This document shows positions 1 to 8,319 of a stretch of DNA of 64,000 nt, piece by piece. The DNA is taken from the NCBI RefSeq assembly GCF_900110755.1, contig NZ_FOFF01000032.1, positions 1 through 64,000 of the forward strand, written 5' to 3'. Under the pieces are notes generated by a model. It saw nothing but the letters and a program-made list of their open reading frames with translations. It made no database searches and was not told where the DNA came from. The stretch is from Streptomyces sp. yr375. Its GTDB lineage: Bacteria > Actinomycetota > Actinomycetes > Streptomycetales > Streptomycetaceae. Each line of letters starts with the position of its first letter. Positions within the stretch are counted from its first letter, which is position 1. Position numbers and translations under genes: made by a program.

Positions 1-171
1 TCAGCCCCTGCCCGGGTCTTAGGTTTCCCGCCTGGGTGTCAGCCCCTGCCCGGGTCTTAGGTTTCCCGCCTGGGTGTCAGCCCCTGCCCGGGTCTCAGGT
101 TCCCTGCCCGGGCCTCAGCCCCCTGCCCAGGTCTCAGCCCCTCGCCCGGGTCTCAGCCTCCCGCCCTGATG
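1..171. repeat. 19-bp C-rich minisatellite
   Basis: The left edge consists of about nine head-to-tail copies of a roughly 19-bp unit, typified by TCAGCCCCTGCCCGGGTCT. The first four copies form two identical 38-bp dimers (1-38 and 39-76); later copies drift. It lies directly downstream of the stop codon of the minus-strand STAND gene and continues to, or beyond, the window edge. No gene is called here; the short open frame across it is a consequence of the repeat. Confidence 0.9.
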
Positions 172-3100
172 TCACTCTCCCCCCGTCGTCACCGGTACCC
201 CCATCACTTCGCGTGCGTGGCGGTCCGGGACCATGCCCAGGCGCCAGGCCTGCCAGCCGGCTTCCAGGTTGACGCCGCGTTCCAGTAGGACCGCGTAGGA
301 CTTCGTGCAGTCGGTCAGTTTGCCGTCTCGGGACGGGTGGGTCGCGTGGGCCAGTTGGGTCAGGTCCTGCTGGGCCACCGCCGTGCCGACCTCGACGCCG
401 CCCGGGGACGCGTACGGCAGGAGGGTGCAGCGCAGGAAGCGGGCCCAGTCCTCGCCGCGCCGGTCGCCGTAGGACGCGAAGAGGGCCGTCGCCTCCTCGC
501 ACAGGGCGAGCGCCGCCTGCGTACGGGCGTTGCCCGCGTCGACGATCGCGAGTTCCAGGCAGGTCCAGGCCTCGCCGTGGGCGACGCCGATGCGCTGGAA
601 GTCGGCGCGGGCGTCGACGAGGAGCTGGCGGGCGAAACCGGAGTTGCGGAGCGAGCCGGTCTGGGCGGCGCGCTGGTCGCGGGTCACCCGGGCCGAGTGG
701 TGGCGGGCGCAGGCCAGACCGTAGACGTCCCGCATGCGGGAGAACAGGGAGCGGGAACGTTCCAGCTCGCGGACGGCGTGGTCCAGGCTGCCCGTCTCCT
801 CCAAGGCCAGGCCCAGGTAGTAGACGGTCCAGGCCTCGCCGCGCGCGTCCTCGTTGTCCCGGTGACGGGCGGCCGCCCGGCGCAGGTCGTCGGCCGCCGG
901 GCCGGGGTCGCCGGCGATGAGCCGGGCCCGGGCGAGCTGGGTGAGGGCCCAGGCCTCGCCGCGGGCGTCGCGGGTGCGGCCGTACAGGTCGAGGGCGCGG
1001 CGCAGGTCGGCCTCGGCCTGCGGGGCGTCGCCGCGGCGCAGGTTGAGCTGGCCCAGTTGGAAGTGGGCCCACGCCTCGCCGTGCACGGAGCCGCCCTCGC
1101 GGTGCAGGACCAGGGAGCGGGTGAGCAGGTCGAGGGCCTCGGTGAGGTGCGCCCGGTCGCGCTGCACCGCCGCCAGCGCGTGCATCGTCCAGGCGCGGTC
1201 CGTGGCCAGTTCGGGCGCGGCCTGGAGAGCCAGCGCCTCGCGCAGTTTCGCCGCCGCCTCCGTGAGCTGGCCCTGATGGTGCAGGGTGATGCCCAGCGAG
1301 CACAGGGCGCGCGCCGCCCCCGCGTCGTGATGGGCCTGGAGGTAGAGGTCGACGACCGAACTGAGCGTCGTACGGGCCTTGTCGAGCTCGCCCAGTTGAC
1401 GGGCCGCGATGCCCGTACGCCACTGCACGGACCGCACCAGCAGATCCTGGCCGACCGACTGTGCCAACTCGCTGATCTCACCGAGCCGGTAGAGGTCGCC
1501 GCGCAGCAGGCAGTAGTCGCACAGCGCGCCCAGCAGGCTCAGTACGGCGTTCTGGTCGACGCCCTCCGCGTGCCGCAGCGTCGCGGTGATGAAGCTCGAC
1601 TCGTCGTCCAGCCAGCGCAGCGCCTCGTCCAGGGAGGTGAAGCCGTGCGGGGTGAAGCGGTCCGAGCGGGTCGACATGTTGCCGTCGACCAACCGCAGTA
1701 CGGAGTCGGCGAGTTCGGCGTAGCTGACGATCAGGCGTTCCTGCGCCGCCGCCCGCTCGCTCTGCTCCTCCTCGTCCAGCAGGCGGGCCAGGGCGAAGGC
1801 GCGGACCAGGTCGTGCAGGCGGTAGCGGTCGCCGCGGACGTGGTCGACGAGGCCGGCGCCGGCGAGGGCCGTCAGGTGACGGGTCGCCTCCGCGCGGTCC
1901 GTGGCCAGCAGCGCGGCGGCGGCCGCCGTGCCGAGGGAGGCGCGGCCGGCCAGCGCGAGACGGCGCAGCAGTCGGCGCGTCACCTCCGGCTGGTCGGTGT
2001 AGCGCAGCCACAGCGCGCGCTCGACCGGCTCCACCGGGCCGTACGCCGCCAGGTCCGCCGCCAGTGCGCGCGGTGAACGCGGGCCCAGCGAGGAGCCGAC
2101 GACGCGCAGCGCCAGCGGCAGCCCGCCGCACAACTCCCCGATCAGGTCGGCGGATTCGGCGTCGTAGGGACCCGAGGCGTCCTGGGCCGCCGCTCCCAAC
2201 AGCTCCTCCGCGCCCGCCGAGTCCAGCGGCTGTACGGCCAACTCGCGTACCCAGGCGGACAGTTCGGGCGGGAGGTCGAGTGCGGTCCGGGCGGTGACCA
2301 GGACGAGGCTGTCGGAGCGTTCCGGGACGAGCGCGCGGACCTGTGCGGGGTCCGAGGCGTCGTCCAGGACCACCGTGACCGGGAGGCCGGTCAGGTGCTG
2401 GTGGTACAGCTCGCCGAGCCGTCTGACCTGCTGGTCCGCGGAGGAACGCTCACGGAAGAGGAGCTGTTCGCGGGGCGCGCCGAGCCGGTTCAGCAGGTGC
2501 AGCAGGGCGTCGCGGGTGGGCAGCGGCGTCTCCCGCGCGCTGTCGCCGCGCAGGTCCACCACGCACGCGCCGCGGAACTGGTCCCGCAGATCGTGCGCGG
2601 CCCGCACCGCGAGGGTGGTGCGGCCGCTGCCGGGCGCGCCGTGCAGCACCACCACCGTGGGCCGCGTCTCCGTACTGGCCCGCGCCGCCTGCACCCACTG
2701 CCGGATCTGCGCCAGTTCGGACCGGCGACCCGCGAACGGCCCCGCGGTCTCGGGCAGTTGGGCGAACGACTGCTCCAGCACCGTGCGCCCGCGCGCCGCC
2801 GCGCTCTTGTCCGCGCCCCTGAGCTGCGGCCCGGCCGCCTTCTTCGGCCCGGTCGTCGCGCTGATCACCCGCTGCTGGTCCAGGAACGGCCGGATGCCCC
2901 GCACCTCCAGCGCCGTGAGCCACTGCAGCCGCAGTTGCTCCGCCCCGCCGGGCTGGCCCGCCTCGCCGGCCCGGTGATGCGCGGCCGGCAGATGTGAGCC
3001 CGCGACCTTGACGACGGTCGCCGCCGCGCCGACGACCCCGACGGTCACCCCGGCCCCGAGCGCCGTGCCCGGACCGGTGCCCAGCGCGAGGTCGGCGACC

Positions 3101-3378
3101 GCCGCAGTGAGGGCGGCAACACCCGCCACCAGCAAGGGAGTTCGCCCGCCCTCGCGCGCGTAGCGCTGCCCGAAACTGATCCGCCGGGCCTCCGACGCGT
3201 CCAGCGCGCGGGCATACGCCTCGTACTCCTCCGCCGCCGTCTGCGCCATGGCGTCCAGCGCGCCCCGCGCCCGCGTCATCAACACCTGCCGATCAGCCCG
3301 CCCCCCGGACCGCCGCACCTCCTCCTCCACGGCCCGCACCAACAACCGCTCGGCCTCAGCCCTATGGCCGTCCCGCAT
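172..3378 (-). CDS. NLR-like STAND NTPase with TPR repeats
   Basis: A 1068-residue signal-transduction ATPase. Residues 81-126 form two hydrophobic segments, so it may be membrane attached. An NB-ARC/AAA module follows: FAGRR entry motif near 215, Walker A GAPGSGRTT at 247-255, Walker B VTVVLDDA at 334-341, a VTART sensor-1-like stretch near 361 and GLPLA at 419-423. A winged-helix-like region follows, then TPR repeats from about 610 to 1000; five of them carry a recurring GEAW/GEDW signature. Family knowledge: STAND proteins are ligand-triggered oligomerising switches; in Streptomyces they are usually called ATP/GTP-binding or TPR proteins, and some relatives act in antiphage defence. Ligand and output are not visible. 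The start has a GGAGG-type site upstream and is divergent from a serine recombinase. Confidence 0.85.
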   Translation of the reverse strand: MRDGHRAEAERLLVRAVEEEVRRSGGRADRQVLMTRARGALDAMAQTAAEEYEAYARALDASEARRISFGQRYAREGGRTPLLVAGVAALTAAVADLALGTGPGTALGAGVTVGVVGAAATVVKVAGSHLPAAHHRAGEAGQPGGAEQLRLQWLTALEVRGIRPFLDQQRVISATTGPKKAAGPQLRGADKSAAARGRTVLEQSFAQLPETAGPFAGRRSELAQIRQWVQAARASTETRPTVVVLHGAPGSGRTTLAVRAAHDLRDQFRGACVVDLRGDSARETPLPTRDALLHLLNRLGAPREQLLFRERSSADQQVRRLGELYHQHLTGLPVTVVLDDASDPAQVRALVPERSDSLVLVTARTALDLPPELSAWVRELAVQPLDSAGAEELLGAAAQDASGPYDAESADLIGELCGGLPLALRVVGSSLGPRSPRALAADLAAYGPVEPVERALWLRYTDQPEVTRRLLRRLALAGRASLGTAAAAALLATDRAEATRHLTALAGAGLVDHVRGDRYRLHDLVRAFALARLLDEEEQSERAAAQERLIVSYAELADSVLRLVDGNMSTRSDRFTPHGFTSLDEALRWLDDESSFITATLRHAEGVDQNAVLSLLGALCDYCLLRGDLYRLGEISELAQSVGQDLLVRSVQWRTGIAARQLGELDKARTTLSSVVDLYLQAHHDAGAARALCSLGITLHHQGQLTEAAAKLREALALQAAPELATDRAWTMHALAAVQRDRAHLTEALDLLTRSLVLHREGGSVHGEAWAHFQLGQLNLRRGDAPQAEADLRRALDLYGRTRDARGEAWALTQLARARLIAGDPGPAADDLRRAAARHRDNEDARGEAWTVYYLGLALEETGSLDHAVRELERSRSLFSRMRDVYGLACARHHSARVTRDQRAAQTGSLRNSGFARQLLVDARADFQRIGVAHGEAWTCLELAIVDAGNARTQAALALCEEATALFASYGDRRGEDWARFLRCTLLPYASPGGVEVGTAVAQQDLTQLAHATHPSRDGKLTDCTKSYAVLLERGVNLEAGWQAWRLGMVPDRHAREVMGVPVTTGGE

Positions 3379-3578
3379 GTTCCGTCCCCCTCCGGCGGCA
3401 ACTCCCTGTCCCCTGAGTGTCCTTCGGAGGAGGCGGGAGCGCGAGAGGGGCGACGATCACAGGAAATGGTCAGGTGACCTTCCGACCGGTCGATCGTTTC
3501 TTTGTGTGTCGGTCTGGTGGTCGAACGGGAGGGACTGCGGACGGTCTTGTGGTGGATCGGGAGGAGGGAAGGATTCCG

Positions 3579-4823
3579 GTGGCGTCCTACGCCCGCACAT
3601 CGGAGGACTCCCGCCGACGGGACGGACATGGGGTACGTCATCAGCTACGGATCAATCAACGAACCGCGTTTGAGCGAGGCTGCCGGGTTGTCGCGACGTA
3701 CTCCGACAACGGGTGCAGCGCATCCAAGGAGGGATCGGCCAGGCCTGGGTTCAACCGTCTGATCGAGGACCTGGTGCGTGGACACACAGTCGACGGCCTG
3801 ACGATCCAAGGGGTCGTCTGTGTCGCGGACGACCGGATGTATCGCCGTCCGGAGGATCTGACCCGGTTCTTCGCCGCGCTGACGAACCAGCCTGGTCGCG
3901 TGTACATCGATCCGCAAGGCGTCCGGGACCCGTATGCGGCGCACGGTCTGTCGCAGGCTTTGCGGGCGCTGGAGGCAGCGGAGACCGAGACCCGGGTCAG
4001 AGGACGGAGGGTGGCGAACTGGCACTGGGCGCGAGCCGTCGAGGGCGTGCCGCACAGTGGGCCCCGTCCCTTCGGATGGCAGGAGGACAGGATCACCCTC
4101 CATCCTGTTGAGGCGACACTGGTCGACCGTGCCATCGACGACCGGGTGGGAGGGAAACCGGTCCGTGCCATTGCCCGTGAATGGTGCGATCTCGGTGTGA
4201 CCGGAACCCGAGGCGGCAGGCCCAACGCGCAGACCGTCACGCAGATCATGACGGCGCCCAGAGTGTGCGGCTACCGAGCCAACAGGGGCGAACTGCTACT
4301 GGTGCCCGAGTCGGGGCAACCTGTGCTCGGGCGGTGGGCACCCATCGTCACGCCGGACCGGTGGCAGGCGGTGTGCGCGACGTTCTCCGCAGGCAGTCTG
4401 TACATGCGCAGAGGCAGCGGAGCGCCGAGACTCACCGGACAGCGGGTCGCTCCACGGTTTCTCGCCAGTGGCATCCTCCGATGCGGAGTGCCGCGCCACG
4501 ACGGCACGGTGTGTCACGGTCCGTTGTGCGCCCAGAAGGGGAGAAGCAGAAAGAGCCCCCACGTCTACTCCTGTCGCGACTGCGGACGGTGCAGTATCAG
4601 CGGGCCGTTGGCCGACGAAGTCCTGGAGAGGCTCGTGTTCTCCGAAGCCCCGGGGCGCGTGAGGCCGTCGGACGAGGTGCTCCATCGCTGGCGTGCGGGT
4701 GAGTTGCGACTTGAGGAGAAGCGAAAGACCATCACGTCCGTCATCGCGTGCTGCGTCGTCCGAGCAGGCGTGAAGGGGAAGCCCACCTGGGACCACTCAC
4801 GAGTGGTGCCGGTGTGGCGTTGA
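3579..4823 (+). CDS. large serine recombinase
   Basis: Site-specific recombinase of the serine (resolvase/invertase) family, about 414 residues from GTG 3579, which has a GAGGAGGGAAGG ribosome site just upstream; the open frame extends back to 3417 but that part looks non-coding. The N-terminal catalytic domain keeps the ARTSED nucleophile region, a DNGCSA segment, RPGFNRL and an ADDRMYRRPEDL arginine region. A recombinase domain follows, then a zinc ribbon with C-x-C pairs near the last third, and a typical VRAGVKG...RVVPVW terminus, so it looks complete although the coiled coil is short. Such enzymes integrate phages or ICEs. No other phage or ICE gene and no attachment core was identified next to it, so it may be a relic or a lone integrase. 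Codon use is a little less GC-biased than the neighbours. Confidence 0.85.
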   Translation: MASYARTSEDSRRRDGHGVRHQLRINQRTAFERGCRVVATYSDNGCSASKEGSARPGFNRLIEDLVRGHTVDGLTIQGVVCVADDRMYRRPEDLTRFFAALTNQPGRVYIDPQGVRDPYAAHGLSQALRALEAAETETRVRGRRVANWHWARAVEGVPHSGPRPFGWQEDRITLHPVEATLVDRAIDDRVGGKPVRAIAREWCDLGVTGTRGGRPNAQTVTQIMTAPRVCGYRANRGELLLVPESGQPVLGRWAPIVTPDRWQAVCATFSAGSLYMRRGSGAPRLTGQRVAPRFLASGILRCGVPRHDGTVCHGPLCAQKGRSRKSPHVYSCRDCGRCSISGPLADEVLERLVFSEAPGRVRPSDEVLHRWRAGELRLEEKRKTITSVIACCVVRAGVKGKPTWDHSRVVPVWR

Positions 4824-4873
4824 GGGCTGGTCCCTCCGCCGGTCCGGCGGACCTCTCAGGCAGGATGGACCCC

Positions 4874-6907
4874 ATGCCGAACCGACTGGCCCATGAGACC
4901 TCCCCGTACCTGCTCCAGCACGCGGACAACCCTGTCGACTGGTGGCCCTGGTCGGCGGAGGCGTTCGCGGAGGCGCGACGCCGAGGTGTTCCCCTATACC
5001 TGAGCGTCGGCTATTCGAGCTGCCATTGGTGCCATGTCATGGCTCGGGAAAGCTTCGAGGACGAAGCGGTCGCCGCTTACATGAACGACCACTTCGTCAA
5101 CATCAAGGTCGACCGCGAAGAGCGGCCCGATGTGGATGCCGTCTACATGGAAGCCGTGCAGGCTGCCACCGGGCAGGGTGGGTGGCCGATGACCGTGTTT
5201 CTGACGCCTGAGGGTGAGCCCTTCTACTTCGGTACGTATTTTCCGCCCGCGCCCCGGCATGGGATGCCGTCGTTTCGGCAGGTGCTGGAGGGGGTGCGGC
5301 AGGCGTGGTCGGAGCGGCGGGACGAGGTGGCCGAGGTTGCCGGGAAGATCGTCCGGGATCTGGCGGGGCGGGAGATCTCGTACGGGGACAGTCGGGCGCC
5401 GGGTGAGCAGGAGTTGTCGCAGGCGTTGCTCGGGCTGACCCGGGAGTACGACGCGCAGCGGGGCGGGTTCGGTGGGGCGCCGAAGTTTCCGCCGTCGATG
5501 GTCGTCGAGTTCCTGCTGCGGCATCATGCGCGGACGGGGGCCGAGGGCGCGTTGCAGATGGCCCAGGACACGTGTGAACGGATGGCCCGGGGCGGGATCT
5601 ACGACCAGTTGGGCGGTGGATTCGCCCGGTACTCCGTCGACCGTGACTGGATCGTGCCGCATTTTGAAAAGATGCTGTACGACAACGCGCTGCTCTGCCG
5701 CGTGTACGCGCACCTCTGGCGGGCCACCGGCTCGGAGCTGGCCCGTCGCGTCGCGTTGGAGACGGCCGACTTCATGGTGCGTGAACTGCGCACCGCCGAG
5801 GGCGGGTTCGCCTCCGCGCTGGACGCCGACAGTGACGACGGGAGCGGGAAGCACGTCGAGGGGGCCTACTACGTGTGGACGCCCGCGCAGCTCGTGGAGG
5901 TGCTGGGCGCTGCCGACGCCGAGTTGGCCGCCCGTTACTTCGGGGTCACCGAGGAGGGGACCTTCGAGGAAGGTGCCTCCGTCCTTCAACTCCCGCAGCA
6001 GGAAGAGGTCTTCGACGCGGAGCGGATCGCCGGTATCAAGGAGCGGCTGCTGACCCGGCGCGGTGAGCGTCCCGCGCCGGGCCGGGACGACAAGGTCGTC
6101 GCCGCCTGGAACGGGCTCGCGGTCGCCGCGCTCGCCGAGACCGGCGCCTACTTCGACCGCCCGGATCTGGTCGAGGCGGCGGTCGGCGCCGCCGATCTCC
6201 TCGTCCGGCTGCATCTCGACGAACAGGCCCGGCTCTCCCGCACCAGCAAGGACGGGCAGGTCGGGGCCAACGCGGGTGTCCTGGAGGACTACGCCGACGT
6301 CGCCGAGGGGTTCCTCGCCCTCGGATCGGTCACCGGGGAGGGCGTCTGGCTGGAGTTCGCCGGGTTCCTGCTCGACCACGTCCTCGTCCGGTTCGCCGAC
6401 CCTGAGTCCGGTGCGCTGTTCGACACGGCGGTCGACGCCGAGCAGCTCATCCGGCGTCCGCAGGATCCGACCGACAACGCCGCGCCCTCCGGCTGGACCG
6501 CCGCCGCCGGCGCGCTGCTGAGCTACGCCGCGCACACCGGCTCCGAGCCCCACCGCACCGCCGCCGAAAGGGCGTTGGGCGTCGTGAAGGCGCTCGGGCC
6601 GCGCGTGCCCCGGTTCATCGGCTGGGGGCTCGCCGCCGCCGAGGCCCTGCTCGACGGGCCGCGCGAGGTCGCCGTCGTCGCCACGGACGTGACCGACCCG
6701 GCGTCAAAGGCCCTGCACCGCACGGCACTTCTCGGTACCGCCCCGGGAGCGGTCGTCGCGTTCGGTGCGGCGGGCGGCGACGAGTTCCCGCTGCTCGCCG
6801 ACCGCCCGCTGCGCGACGGCGAGCCGACCGCGTACGTCTGCCGCAACTTCACCTGTGACGCCCCGACCACCGACCCGGAGCGGCTGCGCACCGCGCTGAA
6901 CGGCTGA
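4874..6907 (+). CDS. YyaL-type thioredoxin-fold / DUF255 protein
   Basis: A 677-residue protein of the YyaL/SPATA20 family: an N-terminal thioredoxin-like DUF255 domain followed by an (alpha/alpha)6 glycosidase-like toroid. The hallmark start HETSPYLLQHADNPVDW is followed by the redox-like motif C50-H-W-C53, then VDREERPD and GGWPMTVFLTP. The toroid carries the conserved GGIYDQLGGGFARYSVD and PHFEKMLYDNA motifs. Family members are predicted cytosolic; their biochemical role is unsettled, so only the fold is asserted. ATG 4874 gives the family-typical terminus; ATG 4865 three codons upstream is an alternative. The gene begins 50 bp after the recombinase and is convergent with the Mut7-C gene. 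Confidence 0.9.
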   Translation: MPNRLAHETSPYLLQHADNPVDWWPWSAEAFAEARRRGVPLYLSVGYSSCHWCHVMARESFEDEAVAAYMNDHFVNIKVDREERPDVDAVYMEAVQAATGQGGWPMTVFLTPEGEPFYFGTYFPPAPRHGMPSFRQVLEGVRQAWSERRDEVAEVAGKIVRDLAGREISYGDSRAPGEQELSQALLGLTREYDAQRGGFGGAPKFPPSMVVEFLLRHHARTGAEGALQMAQDTCERMARGGIYDQLGGGFARYSVDRDWIVPHFEKMLYDNALLCRVYAHLWRATGSELARRVALETADFMVRELRTAEGGFASALDADSDDGSGKHVEGAYYVWTPAQLVEVLGAADAELAARYFGVTEEGTFEEGASVLQLPQQEEVFDAERIAGIKERLLTRRGERPAPGRDDKVVAAWNGLAVAALAETGAYFDRPDLVEAAVGAADLLVRLHLDEQARLSRTSKDGQVGANAGVLEDYADVAEGFLALGSVTGEGVWLEFAGFLLDHVLVRFADPESGALFDTAVDAEQLIRRPQDPTDNAAPSGWTAAAGALLSYAAHTGSEPHRTAAERALGVVKALGPRVPRFIGWGLAAAEALLDGPREVAVVATDVTDPASKALHRTALLGTAPGAVVAFGAAGGDEFPLLADRPLRDGEPTAYVCRNFTCDAPTTDPERLRTALNG

Positions 6908-6925
6908 AATGCCGTAAGCGGCCGT

Positions 6926-7651
6926 CTAGTTGGCGAACTCGGCCAGGGCGCGTTCCACGATGGCGACCAGTTGCTCGTGGTGCGCGCCCTTCCAGTAGGC
7001 GCGCTTGCAGGAGCGGCACTGGGCGAAGACGTCGTACGACTGCTCGGTGCCCTGGCGGAGTTGGTCGGCGACCTCGTCCTTGGTGGCCTCGCGCAGCAGG
7101 CCGTTGCAGGCGGTGCACCGGGTCCAGGGGAGCAGTTCGGGGGCGAACCGGTCGAGGACGTCGCGCAGTTGCTGCTCGGGGTCGGTGCTGTAGACGTACG
7201 CGCCGGACCACAGTTCGCGGCGGCGCAGCAGGCCCCGGTCGCGGCTGAGCAGGACGCGCTGCTGGGCGGCCGAGCGGGCGGCGAGCGCCGGGTCGCCGAT
7301 GTCCGTCGACTCGTACGCCGTGTCCACGCCGAGCAGGCGCAGTCGGCGGGCGAGGGTGCCGAGGTGGACGTCGAGGAGGAAGCGCAGCGGAGCGCCCGGC
7401 ACCTGCTGGGGGCGGGCGACCGGGCGGACGGTGACGGACTCGCCGGCGGCCGGGATGTGCGCGACCGGGACCTCGCGGCCGTCGACGAGCAGCGCGCCGA
7501 CCTCGGTGAGGGGCACCCCGAGCGACTCGACGACATGGCCGAGCGTGGAGACGCCGTCGACGGCGAGCGCGGTGGCGCCGGCGCGCCGGGCGTGCGGGAC
7601 GAAGAGGGCCAGCTCGGGGGCGACTTCGACGTGGATCTCGGGTGCGTTCAC
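6926..7651 (-). CDS. Mut7-C RNase domain protein with ubiquitin-like N-terminus
   Basis: A 241-residue two-domain protein. Residues 1-80 resemble the Mut7-C ubiquitin/ThiS-like fold; residues 88-235 are the Mut7-C (DUF82) PIN-like nuclease domain. Acidic residues D94 (in LLDVHLG), D110 and D138 (in SRDRGL) fit the predicted metal-binding active site. A zinc ribbon is formed by C179/C182 and C212/C215. The family is predicted to be a PIN-type RNase, but substrates are unknown. The stop lies 18 bp from the convergent YyaL-type gene. It is upstream of nothing else on its strand here, and the TetR gene behind it is probably a separate unit. Confidence 0.88.
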   Translation of the reverse strand: MNAPEIHVEVAPELALFVPHARRAGATALAVDGVSTLGHVVESLGVPLTEVGALLVDGREVPVAHIPAAGESVTVRPVARPQQVPGAPLRFLLDVHLGTLARRLRLLGVDTAYESTDIGDPALAARSAAQQRVLLSRDRGLLRRRELWSGAYVYSTDPEQQLRDVLDRFAPELLPWTRCTACNGLLREATKDEVADQLRQGTEQSYDVFAQCRSCKRAYWKGAHHEQLVAIVERALAEFAN

Positions 7652-7685
7652 CTGGTCAGGATGGCATGGGGGAGGGGGCCCGGTC

Positions 7686-8315
7686 TCAGGCTTTGCGGCT
7701 GGGCAGGCCGTGTTCCAGGACGTCGAGGGAGCGGTTGAGAAGGGTTTCGAAGTCGTCCTGGTGGCCGTTCTCGGCCCAGTACATGGATGTCTGCAGCAGG
7801 CCGGCGATGACGGACATCGTGTAGACGCGGACCTCCAGGCTGCCGGGGTCGAGGCCGGTGCGCTCGCCGATGGCCTCGGCGAACATGCGGCCGGTGACCG
7901 ACATGCTCTCCATCATGCGCGAGCGCACCGAGGGGACCTGGACCATCAGGTGGGTGCGCAGCCGGGCCACCTCCAGATCGTCCTCGATGCCGGTGCGGAC
8001 GGCCTTCAGCATCACGTGCCGGACTGACTCCGGCCATGGTTCGTCCGCCGGGCGTTCCCGCAGTTCCGCGACGAGGATCGGGTCCCACTCGTCGGTGAGG
8101 ACGATGTCCTCCTTGGTCGGGAAGTAGCGGAACACGGTCGACGGCGAGACCTCGGCGCGCTCGGCGATCTGGTCGATCGTCGTGGCGTCGTACCCCTGTT
8201 CCCCGACCAGTGCGTACATCGCGGCGCGGATCGCCTCGCGGGTCTTGATCTTCTTGCGCTCCCGGAGACCGAGTTGGGGTCGGTCGGCGGGAGCGCCGGT
8301 GCGTGCGGCGGTCAT
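7686..8315 (-). CDS. TetR-family repressor of adjacent MFS pump
   Basis: A roughly 209-residue TetR-family regulator. The N-terminal helix-turn-helix spans about residues 20-66, with the family pattern TIDQIAERAEVSPSTVFRYF. The C-terminal half is a ligand-binding helical domain resembling the TetR_C_7-type group (EWDPILVAEL, RTHLMVQVPSVR). It follows the MFS transporter gene on the same strand: the start is ATG 8315, five bases after the MFS stop, or ATG 8333, which would overlap it. The natural inference is co-transcription with, and repression of, the pump through the palindrome in front of the MFS gene. The inducer is unknown. Confidence 0.88.
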   Translation of the reverse strand: MTAARTGAPADRPQLGLRERKKIKTREAIRAAMYALVGEQGYDATTIDQIAERAEVSPSTVFRYFPTKEDIVLTDEWDPILVAELRERPADEPWPESVRHVMLKAVRTGIEDDLEVARLRTHLMVQVPSVRSRMMESMSVTGRMFAEAIGERTGLDPGSLEVRVYTMSVIAGLLQTSMYWAENGHQDDFETLLNRSLDVLEHGLPSRKA

Positions 8316-8319
8316 GGGC

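Noticed and set aside
1..171. CRISPR array
   Set aside because: Units are contiguous 19-mers without unique spacers, and no cas gene is present.
134..2131. Long open frames on both strands across the STAND gene
   Set aside because: They are low-complexity Arg/Gly/Pro/Ala frames created by high GC content; only the 172-3378 minus frame has domains and a ribosome site.
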